Below, one piece after another: positions 47,598-57,400 of a stretch of DNA of 64,000 nt. Numbering within the stretch: position 1 is the stretch's first letter; each line of letters begins with the position of its first letter. A program made the translations under genes and the position numbers. The notes beneath the pieces were generated by a model. The model did not search any database. It was not told the origin of the DNA and saw only the letters and a list, made by a program, of their open reading frames with translations. Source of the stretch: Fabrea salina (lineage: Eukaryota > Ciliophora > Heterotrichea > Heterotrichida > Fabreidae); contig JALIHJ010000010.1 in NCBI GenBank assembly GCA_022984795.1, forward strand, positions 265,453 through 329,452, in the 5' to 3' direction.

Positions 47598-48365
47598 TTA
47601 CATGTTTTTGGGATCAGTGAGTTGTTTAAGACTTTCAAAAGAAAGAACATCTTTGAGAGACTCTTCGCCATAAATGTCGTTTTGTTCTTGGAATCTTTTA
47701 AGTCGTTTAGTGGGGTCGCCTTCTTCTTTTAGGGCGTTTTCAGGCTTGTAGGAGTAAGCCCTGGAAGAGTCCACACTGAACTTAAGTTTGTTGTTGAACC
47801 ACTTTTTTGCGGTTTGGTTGGACTTTAAGTTTTGGATGAAAGAGTCGAGTTTTTGGAGGGTCTGGGTTTCTCTGCCTTTGGTTTTCTTTCGGTGCTGGTT
47901 GTACTTGAAGCGTCTAAGTTCAAGTGGCGACAGAAGAGTTTCTTCTTGTTTGACCTCTTCTTGGACGTAGGGGTTATTGGTTCCAGTGGGGTTCTTTTTG
48001 ATCAGCAACTGGTTCTTTAGTTGCTGGAACTCTTCTTCAGGGTCCTTCACTGCCCTTGTGAGGTGGTCTTCCTGGACAATTGTGAACTTGCCAAACCTAG
48101 TTGGGTTCATTTCTAGCAAACTTGAGTCTAGGTTTTTCTTTTTTTGCAAAACTGAGTTCCTCATTTTAGTGTCGAAGTCTTCTTCGTCAGAATGACTTTT
48201 GAGGGAAGTTTTTTCTTCTTTTTGTGGGTTTTGCTGGAGCACTTTGGCTTGGAACTGGTCTTTGCTGAAAGAAGGGTCTGTTAGTAAGTCATGGCTGCTC
48301 TGGATTCCAAAAAAGACTTCTTCCTCTTCCTCTTCTTCTGCAAAAGAAAGTTTCGGAATGGACAT
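47598..48365 (-). CDS. CWC27-tail-like nuclear protein (tentative)
   Basis: 255 aa, charged and mostly disordered. An acidic run (AEEEEEEEVFFG) and a helical region with LSPLELRRFKYNQHRKK precede RETQTLQKLDSFIQNLK...WFNNKLKF, which resembles the C-terminal end of the spliceosomal cyclophilin CWC27 (R..qTL..L..F...L then W....L.F). The PPIase domain itself is absent. Either a detached CWC27-like tail or another splicing-related family. Stop is 1 bp from that of the Rav1 gene. Confidence 0.5.
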   Translation of the reverse strand: MSIPKLSFAEEEEEEEVFFGIQSSHDLLTDPSFSKDQFQAKVLQQNPQKEEKTSLKSHSDEEDFDTKMRNSVLQKKKNLDSSLLEMNPTRFGKFTIVQEDHLTRAVKDPEEEFQQLKNQLLIKKNPTGTNNPYVQEEVKQEETLLSPLELRRFKYNQHRKKTKGRETQTLQKLDSFIQNLKSNQTAKKWFNNKLKFSVDSSRAYSYKPENALKEEGDPTKRLKRFQEQNDIYGEESLKDVLSFESLKQLTDPKNM

Positions 48366-48397
48366 TTATCAATAATATATGCTTTGCAAATACTTTA

Positions 48398-49330
48398 ATG
48401 AGAGAGTACGTTTTAGGGATAATAGCTGTTCTAGGAGTAGTTGTGGGCTGGGTCACCTCCGACGCTATCAACCAAGCTGTAATGCAGAGTTTCTACTACC
48501 CTTTGTTTATAACTAGAACTGGGGCTTTCCTAGAAACTTTTTGGATTTTTACCTGGAAAACTTTAAAACTGCCCAAAAGAGAAGACTTACTCAAACTCTT
48601 CGTTTTAAGTCTTCTTTGGTTCGGAGCAACTTACCTAAACTTGCTATCCCTTCACTTCACTTCTGTCAGTTCCAACGAAGTACTGACTACACTGATGGCT
48701 CCCTGGGCTATGGTACTTTCTGTAGTGCTCATGCCTAGTGAACGCAAGCACTGGCTGTGGAAGACAGGAAGTATCCTTTTAAGTATCTCAGGAACTTGTC
48801 TCATAGCCTATGCTGATGAAGAGTCTTCAGGTTCAAGGTGGTTTGGAGACCTTTTCATTATACTTTCAGCCCTTTCTTACGGCACCTATGACGTCTGTAT
48901 CAAAGTTTGGTTTCCCACCCACACAGACGTCAGACCTATTTTGATGAGCATTGGAATACTAGTCTCGATCTATACATACCCCCTGCAGTACATTTTCGGA
49001 GGGACTGGCTTTGAATCAGTTGCAGACCCTTCGCTTTTTGAGTTTGGAATCATTGTTTTCACAGGCTTCCTGGGCAACTTCTTAGCAGACTACTGCATAG
49101 CTAAGTCAGTTCTTTTTTTATCGCCCCTAGCAACTACCATTGGGTTGACTCTGTCAGTGCCACTAGCTATTGTCATCGAGATTAGTTTTTACTCAGCTAC
49201 TTTCCACTGGCAGTACATTTTGGGAATTGTGCTTTGTGTGGCTAGTTTTGTGGTAGTCTCTTACTTAGAAAGCCCCTACAGTGAAAAAACCAACTCCAGG
49301 TCACTCGGAACTAAACTTAATGATTATTAA
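48398..49330 (+). CDS. SLC35F-type drug/metabolite transporter
   Basis: 310 aa with ten hydrophobic segments, as expected for the DMT (EamA) fold. The first helix begins at the ATG, and the SLC35F5-like pattern is visible: LLWFGATYLNLLSLHFTSVSS, NEVLTTLMAPWAMVLSV, LFIILSALSYGTYDVCIKV, and FLADYCIAKSVLFLSPLATT. Substrate unknown; SLC35F members sit in endomembranes. The stop interlocks with that of CAND1 (TTAA). Confidence 0.88.
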   Translation: MREYVLGIIAVLGVVVGWVTSDAINQAVMQSFYYPLFITRTGAFLETFWIFTWKTLKLPKREDLLKLFVLSLLWFGATYLNLLSLHFTSVSSNEVLTTLMAPWAMVLSVVLMPSERKHWLWKTGSILLSISGTCLIAYADEESSGSRWFGDLFIILSALSYGTYDVCIKVWFPTHTDVRPILMSIGILVSIYTYPLQYIFGGTGFESVADPSLFEFGIIVFTGFLGNFLADYCIAKSVLFLSPLATTIGLTLSVPLAIVIEISFYSATFHWQYILGIVLCVASFVVVSYLESPYSEKTNSRSLGTKLNDY

Positions 49331-52300
49331 CCAAAGAATAATGTTTCTCTTTGCTCTTTGATCACGTGCATGATGCTGGCAAGTTCAGGAACTCCTGAAA
49401 TGTAGCTAAGTAATTCTTTGAACTGCATGTTGTTTTCAACCTCCACGTGGACTTCAATTGAGTCTAGGCACCTAAAGCAGCTCCTCAGCACGTCATTAGC
49501 TCTCTCCACGTCCTGACGGTTGTTGATCATTTTAAGTTGTTTTTCAATGTTTTTGCGAATAGGAGCCAGCACTCCGTCCAAGGCCCCACTCAAAGCCCCT
49601 GATCCGTAAACAGCCAACTTACTCACAATTTGGTGGCAAATCATCTGAACTTCTTCACTGGGGTCGTCCAGCCCAATTACCATGTGCTCTGTCAAGGTGT
49701 TGGGGTCCACCTTTTCAGGCACTGCTTCCAACAAAGCTTCTAGCAACCCGTAAGCTGCTTTTCTAACAGGGAGTCCGTCGTCTATTTGGTGGGTAAACGG
49801 ACCTAAGTCTACTTTTCTAATTAAGTCTTGTCTTATCTGAGTTTCAGGGTACACTTGAGGAAGTATTTCAGGTACTTCGTGCTTAATGGTTTTGGGAAGG
49901 TTGTGGGCCATAGCGTTGAGTGAAAGCATGCAAGCCCGTTTGAGGTTTACATCTTGACTAGCAAAACAAGACACCAAAGCCTTTAGAATTCCTTCTAAAG
50001 CCGAAGTGTCAGGCAACTTGGAACTAGCTGCAAACTTAATTGAAGAAGCAACTGTAACTCTAGAAACTATACTGCCTTCTTGGATGTTGCTCTCCAGTTG
50101 AGGGCCAATTTTTTCTGGGGAAATCAAAAACAACTTCCCTAAACACTCTGCCACTAAGTTCCTCACACTGTCTTCTGGGTTGCTGCTGTGTTCAAACAGC
50201 AAAGGCAGTATGGTATCCAGGAAAGGAGTCATCTTTTGGAAGTGGTAAGATATCACTTCTTTAAGTGCTATCAAAAGCAAGTACTTGTGGGACTGCACTT
50301 TAAACTGCGAAAAGATCAAAGGCAAGTACTTGTCTAAGTTACCCACTGCTAAGTTTCCTAGGGCTACACTTGCACATATCTTAAGGTCTTCACTTCTGTT
50401 GTCGAACATTTGTATGAGACTCTGGGCAATTTCAGCCCTGTCTGACAAATCTTGGTGTTTGCCAATCTCTCCAATGCAAAGTGCTCCTAGTTGGGTTTTG
50501 GGGGACTGTTGGTTCAATAACTCCACACAAGAGTTCAAGAAAGAACTGGCGTAAGAACCTGAGCTTGCCAAGCACACTGCAGCAATGCACTGAGACAGCC
50601 CCTCCAGTCCGTGTCTGTGGACTCCTTCAATGTTCACTTCCATCAGCCAGTTGGTTACTTCTTCAGCACTTTTAAGTCCTTCTTTGACTACTTGGAAGTA
50701 AGCATTTCGGAGACGTTCCAAAGCTCCTCCCTGGATCAAGTTAGACACAGCTAAGTTCTTCATGTTTTGCATGTAAGACTCCAGAACCTCTGGCTGGAAC
50801 CCAAACTTCTTTTCAATGCAAACTGAAAATATTTCTAGGGCGTTTTGCGCCAAGTGGAGATCTGAGTCATTGATGAACACGTAGAGTTCCTTCGAAAGTT
50901 GTTCAAAAGACTCACTGGACAGGTTGTACCTCTTAACTAAGGCCAAAAGGGTCTCTAATGTGGAGAGTTGGAGTGCCCTTAAGTTCTTTTTCAACAAAGC
51001 ACTCATTTCAAAAACTGCCTGGGAAAGTTCTGGGCTTCCGTTTAACTGGAGATCTGCAGTTCCTTCGCACACTTTGCTCCAGGCTTTCAAACAAGTTAGT
51101 CTAGTGACTTCATTTTTCATTCTTTCGTTAACTAACTCCAAAGCACGACTTACCGTTTGGGAGTCAACCTGTTGGCCTGCGTCTGAAAGAATCAAGCCAG
51201 TGCTGAATATAGAAGCTTGCTTGACTTCTTGGTCAATGTCAGTCATGCTTAGTTTTTCCAGCACCAAAGGAAACACTTCAGACACCACAGTGGACTTGTT
51301 TTCCATGACTCGAACTAAACCCCCAGCTACTCTGAGTCCTTCAGCTGATATTTTGAAGTACTCGTCCTTTATGGCTTGTTGGATCTGAGGAATCAAGCTG
51401 CTTGAAACAGACTCTATCACTTCAGAACGCGTCCTTCCTCTGAAAAGTCTTTTGAAAATCACCAGTGTGTCTATGCGCAAGTTAGAGTTGTTTAGGTCTT
51501 GCAGGTTCTTGCACAAGTCATCCAGGATGTTAGGTAACTGTTCACAAAGGTTTTCAGGGAGCGAAAGTGCCATTTCCATCAAGAAACTAGTTACACCTTG
51601 TTTGGTTTTGGGGTTTTTAGAAGACAGTTCTTTCTGGACTCCTTGGATTATCAAGGGGACTTGGTCTCTGAGTTGGTCTGTTGAAGACCGCGTTCTAACT
51701 AGTGTTGGAAGTGCTTCTTCATCTTTGCTGTTGTCGACTTCACCCACAAGTATGGACCTTATGAGTCCCGAAAAGGTTTTGAAGATGTCTAGTTTGACGT
51801 TTTCTTCCCTTTCTCTGAAGCGCTCCACAAGTTTGTCCACAAGTTGCGAGTAGTACTCAGAAAGTTTTTCAGGACGGGAACGTATGATCGAGTCCAGTAC
51901 GTGCACAGCAGCTCTCCTTACTTTCCAAGAAGAGTCGTCAATTCCAGCGTCACTGAGTTCCTCACTTTCTTCGAAATCAGAACCCCAGTCTTCGTCTTCT
52001 TCCATTTCTTCTTCTGCGTAGCTGTAGTTGGGGTCGTAGGATATCAGTTCCATCACTAGTTTGAAAATCTCAGGAACGAAGTCTGCTACTTCTTTAGGAC
52101 ATCTTCTGATAAACGACTCCAGTGCAGACAAACAAATTTCTATGAGTTCGTGGTCTGTTTCGATCTCCGGGGAGTCTATTTCTAGCTTCGAAGTGTCGCA
52201 AAAGGGCATCAGAATAGGAACTAAGTCATTGAGGTAGTTGCTGAGTTTACTGCCCACTGTCCGGGAAATGGCTGAAATGGCTTGAATGTAGGTGTACATT

Positions 52301-52968
52301 TCTTTTTTGTTCCTTGAAGACTGGATCCTCGAAATCAAAAGTGAGACCAAGGATTGCAGTTGGTTAGATGGCAAAATAAGTGCAGCTGCCCCTATGCACT
52401 GACAAGCCTTTTTGCGCAAACTCAGTTTTTCGTGGGTAAGCAAAGCAAACACTGAGTTAATGGTTTGTTCTGGGTCAGTGGTTCCGTGCATGTAGTATGC
52501 AAAGCGTCTGAAGAGTTCTGTCATGATGTCAGCAGCTTCTTCTTGAAGTTGCGAGTCCTGAGTCTGCAGTGCACGGAGCAGTATAGGCAGCATTGTTTTG
52601 GTTACTGTGCTTGAGTAGGAATTAGGCACGTCACTAATGAGCCCTTTCAGGCAAGTGGCATAAATGTCCCTGAACTCAGCTTTTCCAGTCATAAGGACTT
52701 CTCCGAGTTTCGTAATCACTTCTGAAGTTTGAGATTCCTGGATCTTCGAAACAGTTCTTTTGATGCAGCGGACAGCGTTGCCTTGAACGTCAATGCTGGA
52801 GTCATCTAGTTGCTGCAAGAACACTCCTAGAATTTGTCTCTGCAGGCCTGTTTCAAGCTGCTTGTTTTCTTTGAGAAGTTCATTGCACAAGTCATTTGCA
52901 GCCATAAAGCGCTTGTCGGGGTCGTAGTCTGTAGCATCTTTGAGTAGCTGATCGAAGCTTTGACTCAT
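49327..52968 (-). CDS. CAND1, cullin-associated NEDD8-dissociated protein
   Basis: 1213 aa from the ATG at 52968 (a longer frame upstream adds unlikely hydrophobic residues). HEAT repeats cover the length (about 27), with the family features MAANDLCNELLK at the start, an acidic insertion EEEMEEDEDWGSDFEESEEL near 330-350, the C-terminal VRKAAYGLLEALLEAVPEK and a final FKELLSYISGVPELASIM region. Length is near human CAND1 (1230). It wraps around un-neddylated cullins and exchanges substrate receptors of SCF ligases. Confidence 0.95.
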   Translation of the reverse strand: MSQSFDQLLKDATDYDPDKRFMAANDLCNELLKENKQLETGLQRQILGVFLQQLDDSSIDVQGNAVRCIKRTVSKIQESQTSEVITKLGEVLMTGKAEFRDIYATCLKGLISDVPNSYSSTVTKTMLPILLRALQTQDSQLQEEAADIMTELFRRFAYYMHGTTDPEQTINSVFALLTHEKLSLRKKACQCIGAAALILPSNQLQSLVSLLISRIQSSRNKKEMYTYIQAISAISRTVGSKLSNYLNDLVPILMPFCDTSKLEIDSPEIETDHELIEICLSALESFIRRCPKEVADFVPEIFKLVMELISYDPNYSYAEEEMEEDEDWGSDFEESEELSDAGIDDSSWKVRRAAVHVLDSIIRSRPEKLSEYYSQLVDKLVERFREREENVKLDIFKTFSGLIRSILVGEVDNSKDEEALPTLVRTRSSTDQLRDQVPLIIQGVQKELSSKNPKTKQGVTSFLMEMALSLPENLCEQLPNILDDLCKNLQDLNNSNLRIDTLVIFKRLFRGRTRSEVIESVSSSLIPQIQQAIKDEYFKISAEGLRVAGGLVRVMENKSTVVSEVFPLVLEKLSMTDIDQEVKQASIFSTGLILSDAGQQVDSQTVSRALELVNERMKNEVTRLTCLKAWSKVCEGTADLQLNGSPELSQAVFEMSALLKKNLRALQLSTLETLLALVKRYNLSSESFEQLSKELYVFINDSDLHLAQNALEIFSVCIEKKFGFQPEVLESYMQNMKNLAVSNLIQGGALERLRNAYFQVVKEGLKSAEEVTNWLMEVNIEGVHRHGLEGLSQCIAAVCLASSGSYASSFLNSCVELLNQQSPKTQLGALCIGEIGKHQDLSDRAEIAQSLIQMFDNRSEDLKICASVALGNLAVGNLDKYLPLIFSQFKVQSHKYLLLIALKEVISYHFQKMTPFLDTILPLLFEHSSNPEDSVRNLVAECLGKLFLISPEKIGPQLESNIQEGSIVSRVTVASSIKFAASSKLPDTSALEGILKALVSCFASQDVNLKRACMLSLNAMAHNLPKTIKHEVPEILPQVYPETQIRQDLIRKVDLGPFTHQIDDGLPVRKAAYGLLEALLEAVPEKVDPNTLTEHMVIGLDDPSEEVQMICHQIVSKLAVYGSGALSGALDGVLAPIRKNIEKQLKMINNRQDVERANDVLRSCFRCLDSIEVHVEVENNMQFKELLSYISGVPELASIMHVIKEQRETLFFG

Positions 52969-53003
52969 AGTAATAATTATGGTTATCCAGAACAAGTTAT
53001 AAT

Positions 53004-54377
53004 ATGGAAACCCAAACTTACCAACCCCCCCAGAAAAAGCCCAAACTGGATGAAATTGACGACTCTGAAAAAAGTTTCCACCTCGAACAAGCCAAACTGA
53101 GGTCCAGAATCCGAATTGAACAGGACAGAGAAAGTTTGTTTGACCTTGTACTGCAAATCCTTATGATTTACCACGGGGAAGTTAACTTTAAAGACACTTC
53201 TCAACAAAAACTGCCCAAACAAATTAAGGAGCCTTACCTCTACATGCAAGGACAAAACTACTCCTCCCTCGAAAACCTAAAAGCTTCCATTGAGCTCCAC
53301 TGTGAACTCGAAACAGACCCAAAAAGACTAGAGTACTGGAAAGCCCTTTTGAAAATAGTCAAAATCGAACTCCAGCCGGAATCCAACACTCTTTTCGAAG
53401 ACGAAATTGACTCTATTGTAGAGGGCAAAAACGAGTCAGAACTCCAAAACCTCAAGTCCCAAGTTAAAGCTACTCTGAGCAAAGGGTGCTCTAACGAAGA
53501 GTTTTGGAAAAAAGTTCTGCAAAAAATCAAACTTTGCAGAGCTAAATGCGTCCTTAGAAGACATGCAGAAGAATTCACCAGCAAGTTCGAAAACAAATCC
53601 GAACTTCCCAACCAAGTCCAACTTGAAGTAGGTGACTTAACTCTTACCAAAGACATCAACGACAAGGCCTTTGGAGACGGGAAGCTTTCACCTGAACTCC
53701 AGAGTTCGGATGAAGAAGACCACTGGAGCCCTGAACAAGACATCCAGAACTACTCAACACAACGCAAACAAACACTTGAAGGGTTAGTAAAGGAGTACCT
53801 GGAGTCCTTTTCTAACTTCAAAGAAAAACAACTCATAGAAAGCACCAGGTTCAGTCTTCAAGAACACGAAAGAATCTCAAGTTTGGGAACTACTAAGTCG
53901 GTTGAAGACATTATGCGTGCAGAACTCCTGAAACAAGAACCCTTTCAAGAAGAAGACTCTGAGTTTTCCGAAGTAGTTGACCTCAAACCTATCTTCCAAA
54001 ACTGGCAAAACAGGTTCCGGCCCCGTAAACCTAAGTACTTCAACCGAGTTAAGACAGGCTACGAGTGGACTAAGCACAACCAAGCCCACTACGACCACTT
54101 CAATCCCCCACCTAAAGTAGTGCAGGGCTACAAATTCAACGTCTTTTACCCAGACTTAATAGACAAAACTAAGTCGCCACAGTTTTACTTAGAACCCGAC
54201 AACAACAAAGACACCTGCATAATAAGGTTCCACGCAGGACCGCCTTACGAAGACATAGCTTTCAGAATAGTGAATAGGGAGTGGGACTTTTCAGAACGCA
54301 ATGGGTTCAAGTGCTTGTTTGACAAAGGAATTCTGCACCTCTACTTCAACTTCAAAAGACACAGGTACAAAAGGTAA
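53004..54377 (+). CDS. Cactin
   Basis: 457 aa. The C-terminal ~115 residues are the highly conserved cactin end: RPRKPKYFNRVKTGYEWTKH, NQAHYDHFNPPPKVVQGYKF, NVFYPDLIDKTKSPQFYLEP, then CIIRFHAGPPYEDIAF and the final LHLYFNFKRHRYKR. The middle carries the helical cactin domain (LDLVLQILMIYHG-like, ESLFDLVLQI). Human cactin is 758 aa; the Arg/Ser-rich N-terminus is missing here. It is a spliceosome-associated factor. Divergent from CAND1 with a 35-bp gap. Confidence 0.93.
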   Translation: METQTYQPPQKKPKLDEIDDSEKSFHLEQAKLRSRIRIEQDRESLFDLVLQILMIYHGEVNFKDTSQQKLPKQIKEPYLYMQGQNYSSLENLKASIELHCELETDPKRLEYWKALLKIVKIELQPESNTLFEDEIDSIVEGKNESELQNLKSQVKATLSKGCSNEEFWKKVLQKIKLCRAKCVLRRHAEEFTSKFENKSELPNQVQLEVGDLTLTKDINDKAFGDGKLSPELQSSDEEDHWSPEQDIQNYSTQRKQTLEGLVKEYLESFSNFKEKQLIESTRFSLQEHERISSLGTTKSVEDIMRAELLKQEPFQEEDSEFSEVVDLKPIFQNWQNRFRPRKPKYFNRVKTGYEWTKHNQAHYDHFNPPPKVVQGYKFNVFYPDLIDKTKSPQFYLEPDNNKDTCIIRFHAGPPYEDIAFRIVNREWDFSERNGFKCLFDKGILHLYFNFKRHRYKR

Positions 54378-54404
54378 TTAATAAGAGTTAAGTGTATTAT
54401 TATT

Positions 54405-57400
54405 ATGGAAGAAACCGGGAACCAAGCTGCAGAGGAACAAAACCAAGAAGACCTCAACCGTCGCTTCAGCAGAATCATGAGGAAAAAACCCCAACTTGTA
54501 GGACTTGCAAAACCCCAAATCAAAACGCGGGTTGAGCGGTATGTAGAAGAGTTCAGTCAAATGAAAGGACTTGAAGTTTCGGGTTTACTTGGAAAGAACA
54601 TTCAGCAACTAAACAAAGCTGCCATAGTCAGAGGAGAACCCAACATACTGAGTTCCGAAGACCTGTACGGACTTAGTGATTGGAAACAAGATGGGTTGTG
54701 TGACACAGGGATGCTGCCCACCTCAGACAACCTGCAAAGACTAGAACAACGCATTCTCAAAATGAAACAACTACCCTACTTCAACAAAAGCAACTGGCAA
54801 ATGAGACTAGATTCTGACGTGACTACTCACTACATTTCCAAACCTGTAGACATCTCCTTGGAGTTCAACCCTGCAAAGGAAACCAAAATGCAAAGTGCAA
54901 TTCTGTCCCACCGGAAGAACGCTGCCAAAACCAAGTACTTTAGACTGGACTTGCAAATAGGAAGACTCAACTTCGAAAACCACCCCCAGTTCATCCGCGA
55001 AGACACGCTAGCAATGCAACTCCAGCAACTTTACTATGACTACGAAAAAAGAGTGGGACTTTGCCTTGTAGACCACCTGAACGAAAGGGTCGAGAGTCTA
55101 GAAAGACAAATTGAGGAAAAAGAAGAACTCCTCAGAACTTACTCCCAAGCCCCCTCAACCACCCAGCAAGAACAAAACGAAGTCCTAATGCAAGAAATCT
55201 CGCTCATGAGGAAGCATCTTGAAGACGCAACAGAAAGCCTTGAAGCTGAAAAGGGAGCCATCCAACAAGGAGCAGAAGAACTCTACAACAAGTGGGAAGA
55301 ACTCAAAGAAGCACGCCAAAACCAAGGCTTCACTTCCACCTTTGTCAAACTTGCTGTCAGGGAATACAGAGACCAAGACACAGAGTACGACTTCTTTCTG
55401 CATCCTCAAGAACCAACTTCAGAGGGTCTTCCTGCCTCTGAAACCAGTAGAAGAGCCATTGTGCGTTCAACTAGGGTCTTTTTGCGCATAAAAGTGAATG
55501 GAGTTTACGTAGCCAGAACTACCAAAAAGTTTCTGCAGTGGCCCCAGTTTTCAGTGAACTTTGCAGAGCGTTTCCAACTTCACTTGTTCAACAGACCAGT
55601 TAAAATAGAACTTGAAGTCTGCACAGGACTCAGAGCTGCTAAAACCCTAGCAAGGGGGTTTTTCCACCCTCCTGGACTCAACGTAAACGCTGAAACCAGT
55701 TCTGCCGAAATATACAAGCAAGTGCAACTCCAGTCAGAACAACAACCTGAGTTTGCTGCAGTTACTTTAAAGTCTTACTGGGTAGGCCATTCCAAGAAGA
55801 TGCCCCCTGTAAGGTTTGAAGACTTGTGCAACTTGCCTAAGTCTGGCTTCCAAGAAACTGAAGAACAAAACTACTTCATTGACGTAAACGACCCTAGGAA
55901 AAAAGCTTTGATAGACAGTTTGCAAAAGGAACGCAGCAAAGTCATGAAGGACTTACTTAAGAAAGACGAACTTTTTCCCCACTTTAAGTTCCAGGCATTG
56001 CGGGAGTTGTTGATGAAGGAAAGAGTGCGCAGTATAGAGTTAGTTAAGTACCCTGTGCCTTTGCTGGAAAGAGACATCAGAAATGCCCCCATGCTTATGA
56101 GGTTCATTGAAGCTATGCAGCAGTACAAAGCTATTTACGGCAACCTGCCCTTTTTCTTTCTGCAGAAACAAAAACTTAAGTACAGCACAGACCCCGAAAG
56201 CAAGGGCAGAATGAAAGAGTTGATGGAGTACTTCATCACTAAACAAAACCAAATCAAACTCGGAACACAAAAGCCCCTGCACTCCCTCGAAACCACAGTT
56301 AGGGAGTTCATTTTGATCGACAGAAGCCCCTTTTTGGAGTGCTTCAAGTTTTTGTTTTCTCCCAGAAGGAAACTCTTGCCCAGAAAAACCCGCGTCCAAG
56401 CAATCTCTTCTTCTTCTGTTTCAGTCTGCAAAGTCAATATCACCATTTACAAAGGAATCAACATTCCTGTGAGGAACTCCGAAGCTTCCAAAAGGTATGC
56501 TCAGGTGGAAAGGTTCTACCAACCCAGACTACCTGGTGCAAGGATGCGCGAAGTCCCTGAAAACCAACCGAGTGCTTTCAACTCCGCAAGCATGGGACCT
56601 GAGTACCCTCCCTCTCCTCGCTACTCAGGATTTGCTCCTTCCCCAAGGCCCTACAACCAGTTCTATCCCTACCGGCCCCCTTCGCCTTCTTCTAGTTTTT
56701 ACGTGCCTCCAGAATTCCAACCCATTTTCGAAAACGTAGAAAGGGTCCAGAGTTTCGTGGAAGTCAGACTGTTCCACCTTGGAGTTTCCCGAGTAGTGAG
56801 GACTGCTCCCTTCGAAGGCACCAACGCAGAGTGGAACCAACTCCTAGAGTTGGCCTTTGAAAGCATGAACAACATGAGTTTCACTAAGGAAGAACTCATA
56901 GACTGCAAAAGTGTGCTTTACTTCAATCTTTATGACCAAATAGTAAACGTCAAGAAACTCTTGATGGAAAAAGACAGGGCCTTAGTAGGCCTCGAAAGAA
57001 GATACTTGGGCAGTTTCAGTCTGCCCTTAATTACTGTTTTCCAGAACCCCCACGGAATAGAGGCTTCTTTCAGAGTCAAAAGGCCACTGTTCATTTTTGG
57101 CTACCACACTAGTAGCGAGAACCCCTTCACGCCACTTGATGAAAACAGAGAACAACAAAACCTAATTTTGAGTCCAGAGTCCCCCACCTACATAGTTCTC
57201 AAAGTTTCCCTGGATCCTGTGTTGGAACTTCCCAACGAAAGCGAAGCTGACTACTACCCTGGGGCAGAGAACCCTTCGTTTCTGTTCCACGGGTTCCAAT
57301 GGCTTTCCAATAAGAAAAACACCATGGAGGTCCTTAAAGACCGGAGAGTCATTCTTTGGGCAGAAAACTCCAAGTTCCAAAGTGTGTTTCTTCCAAGGTT

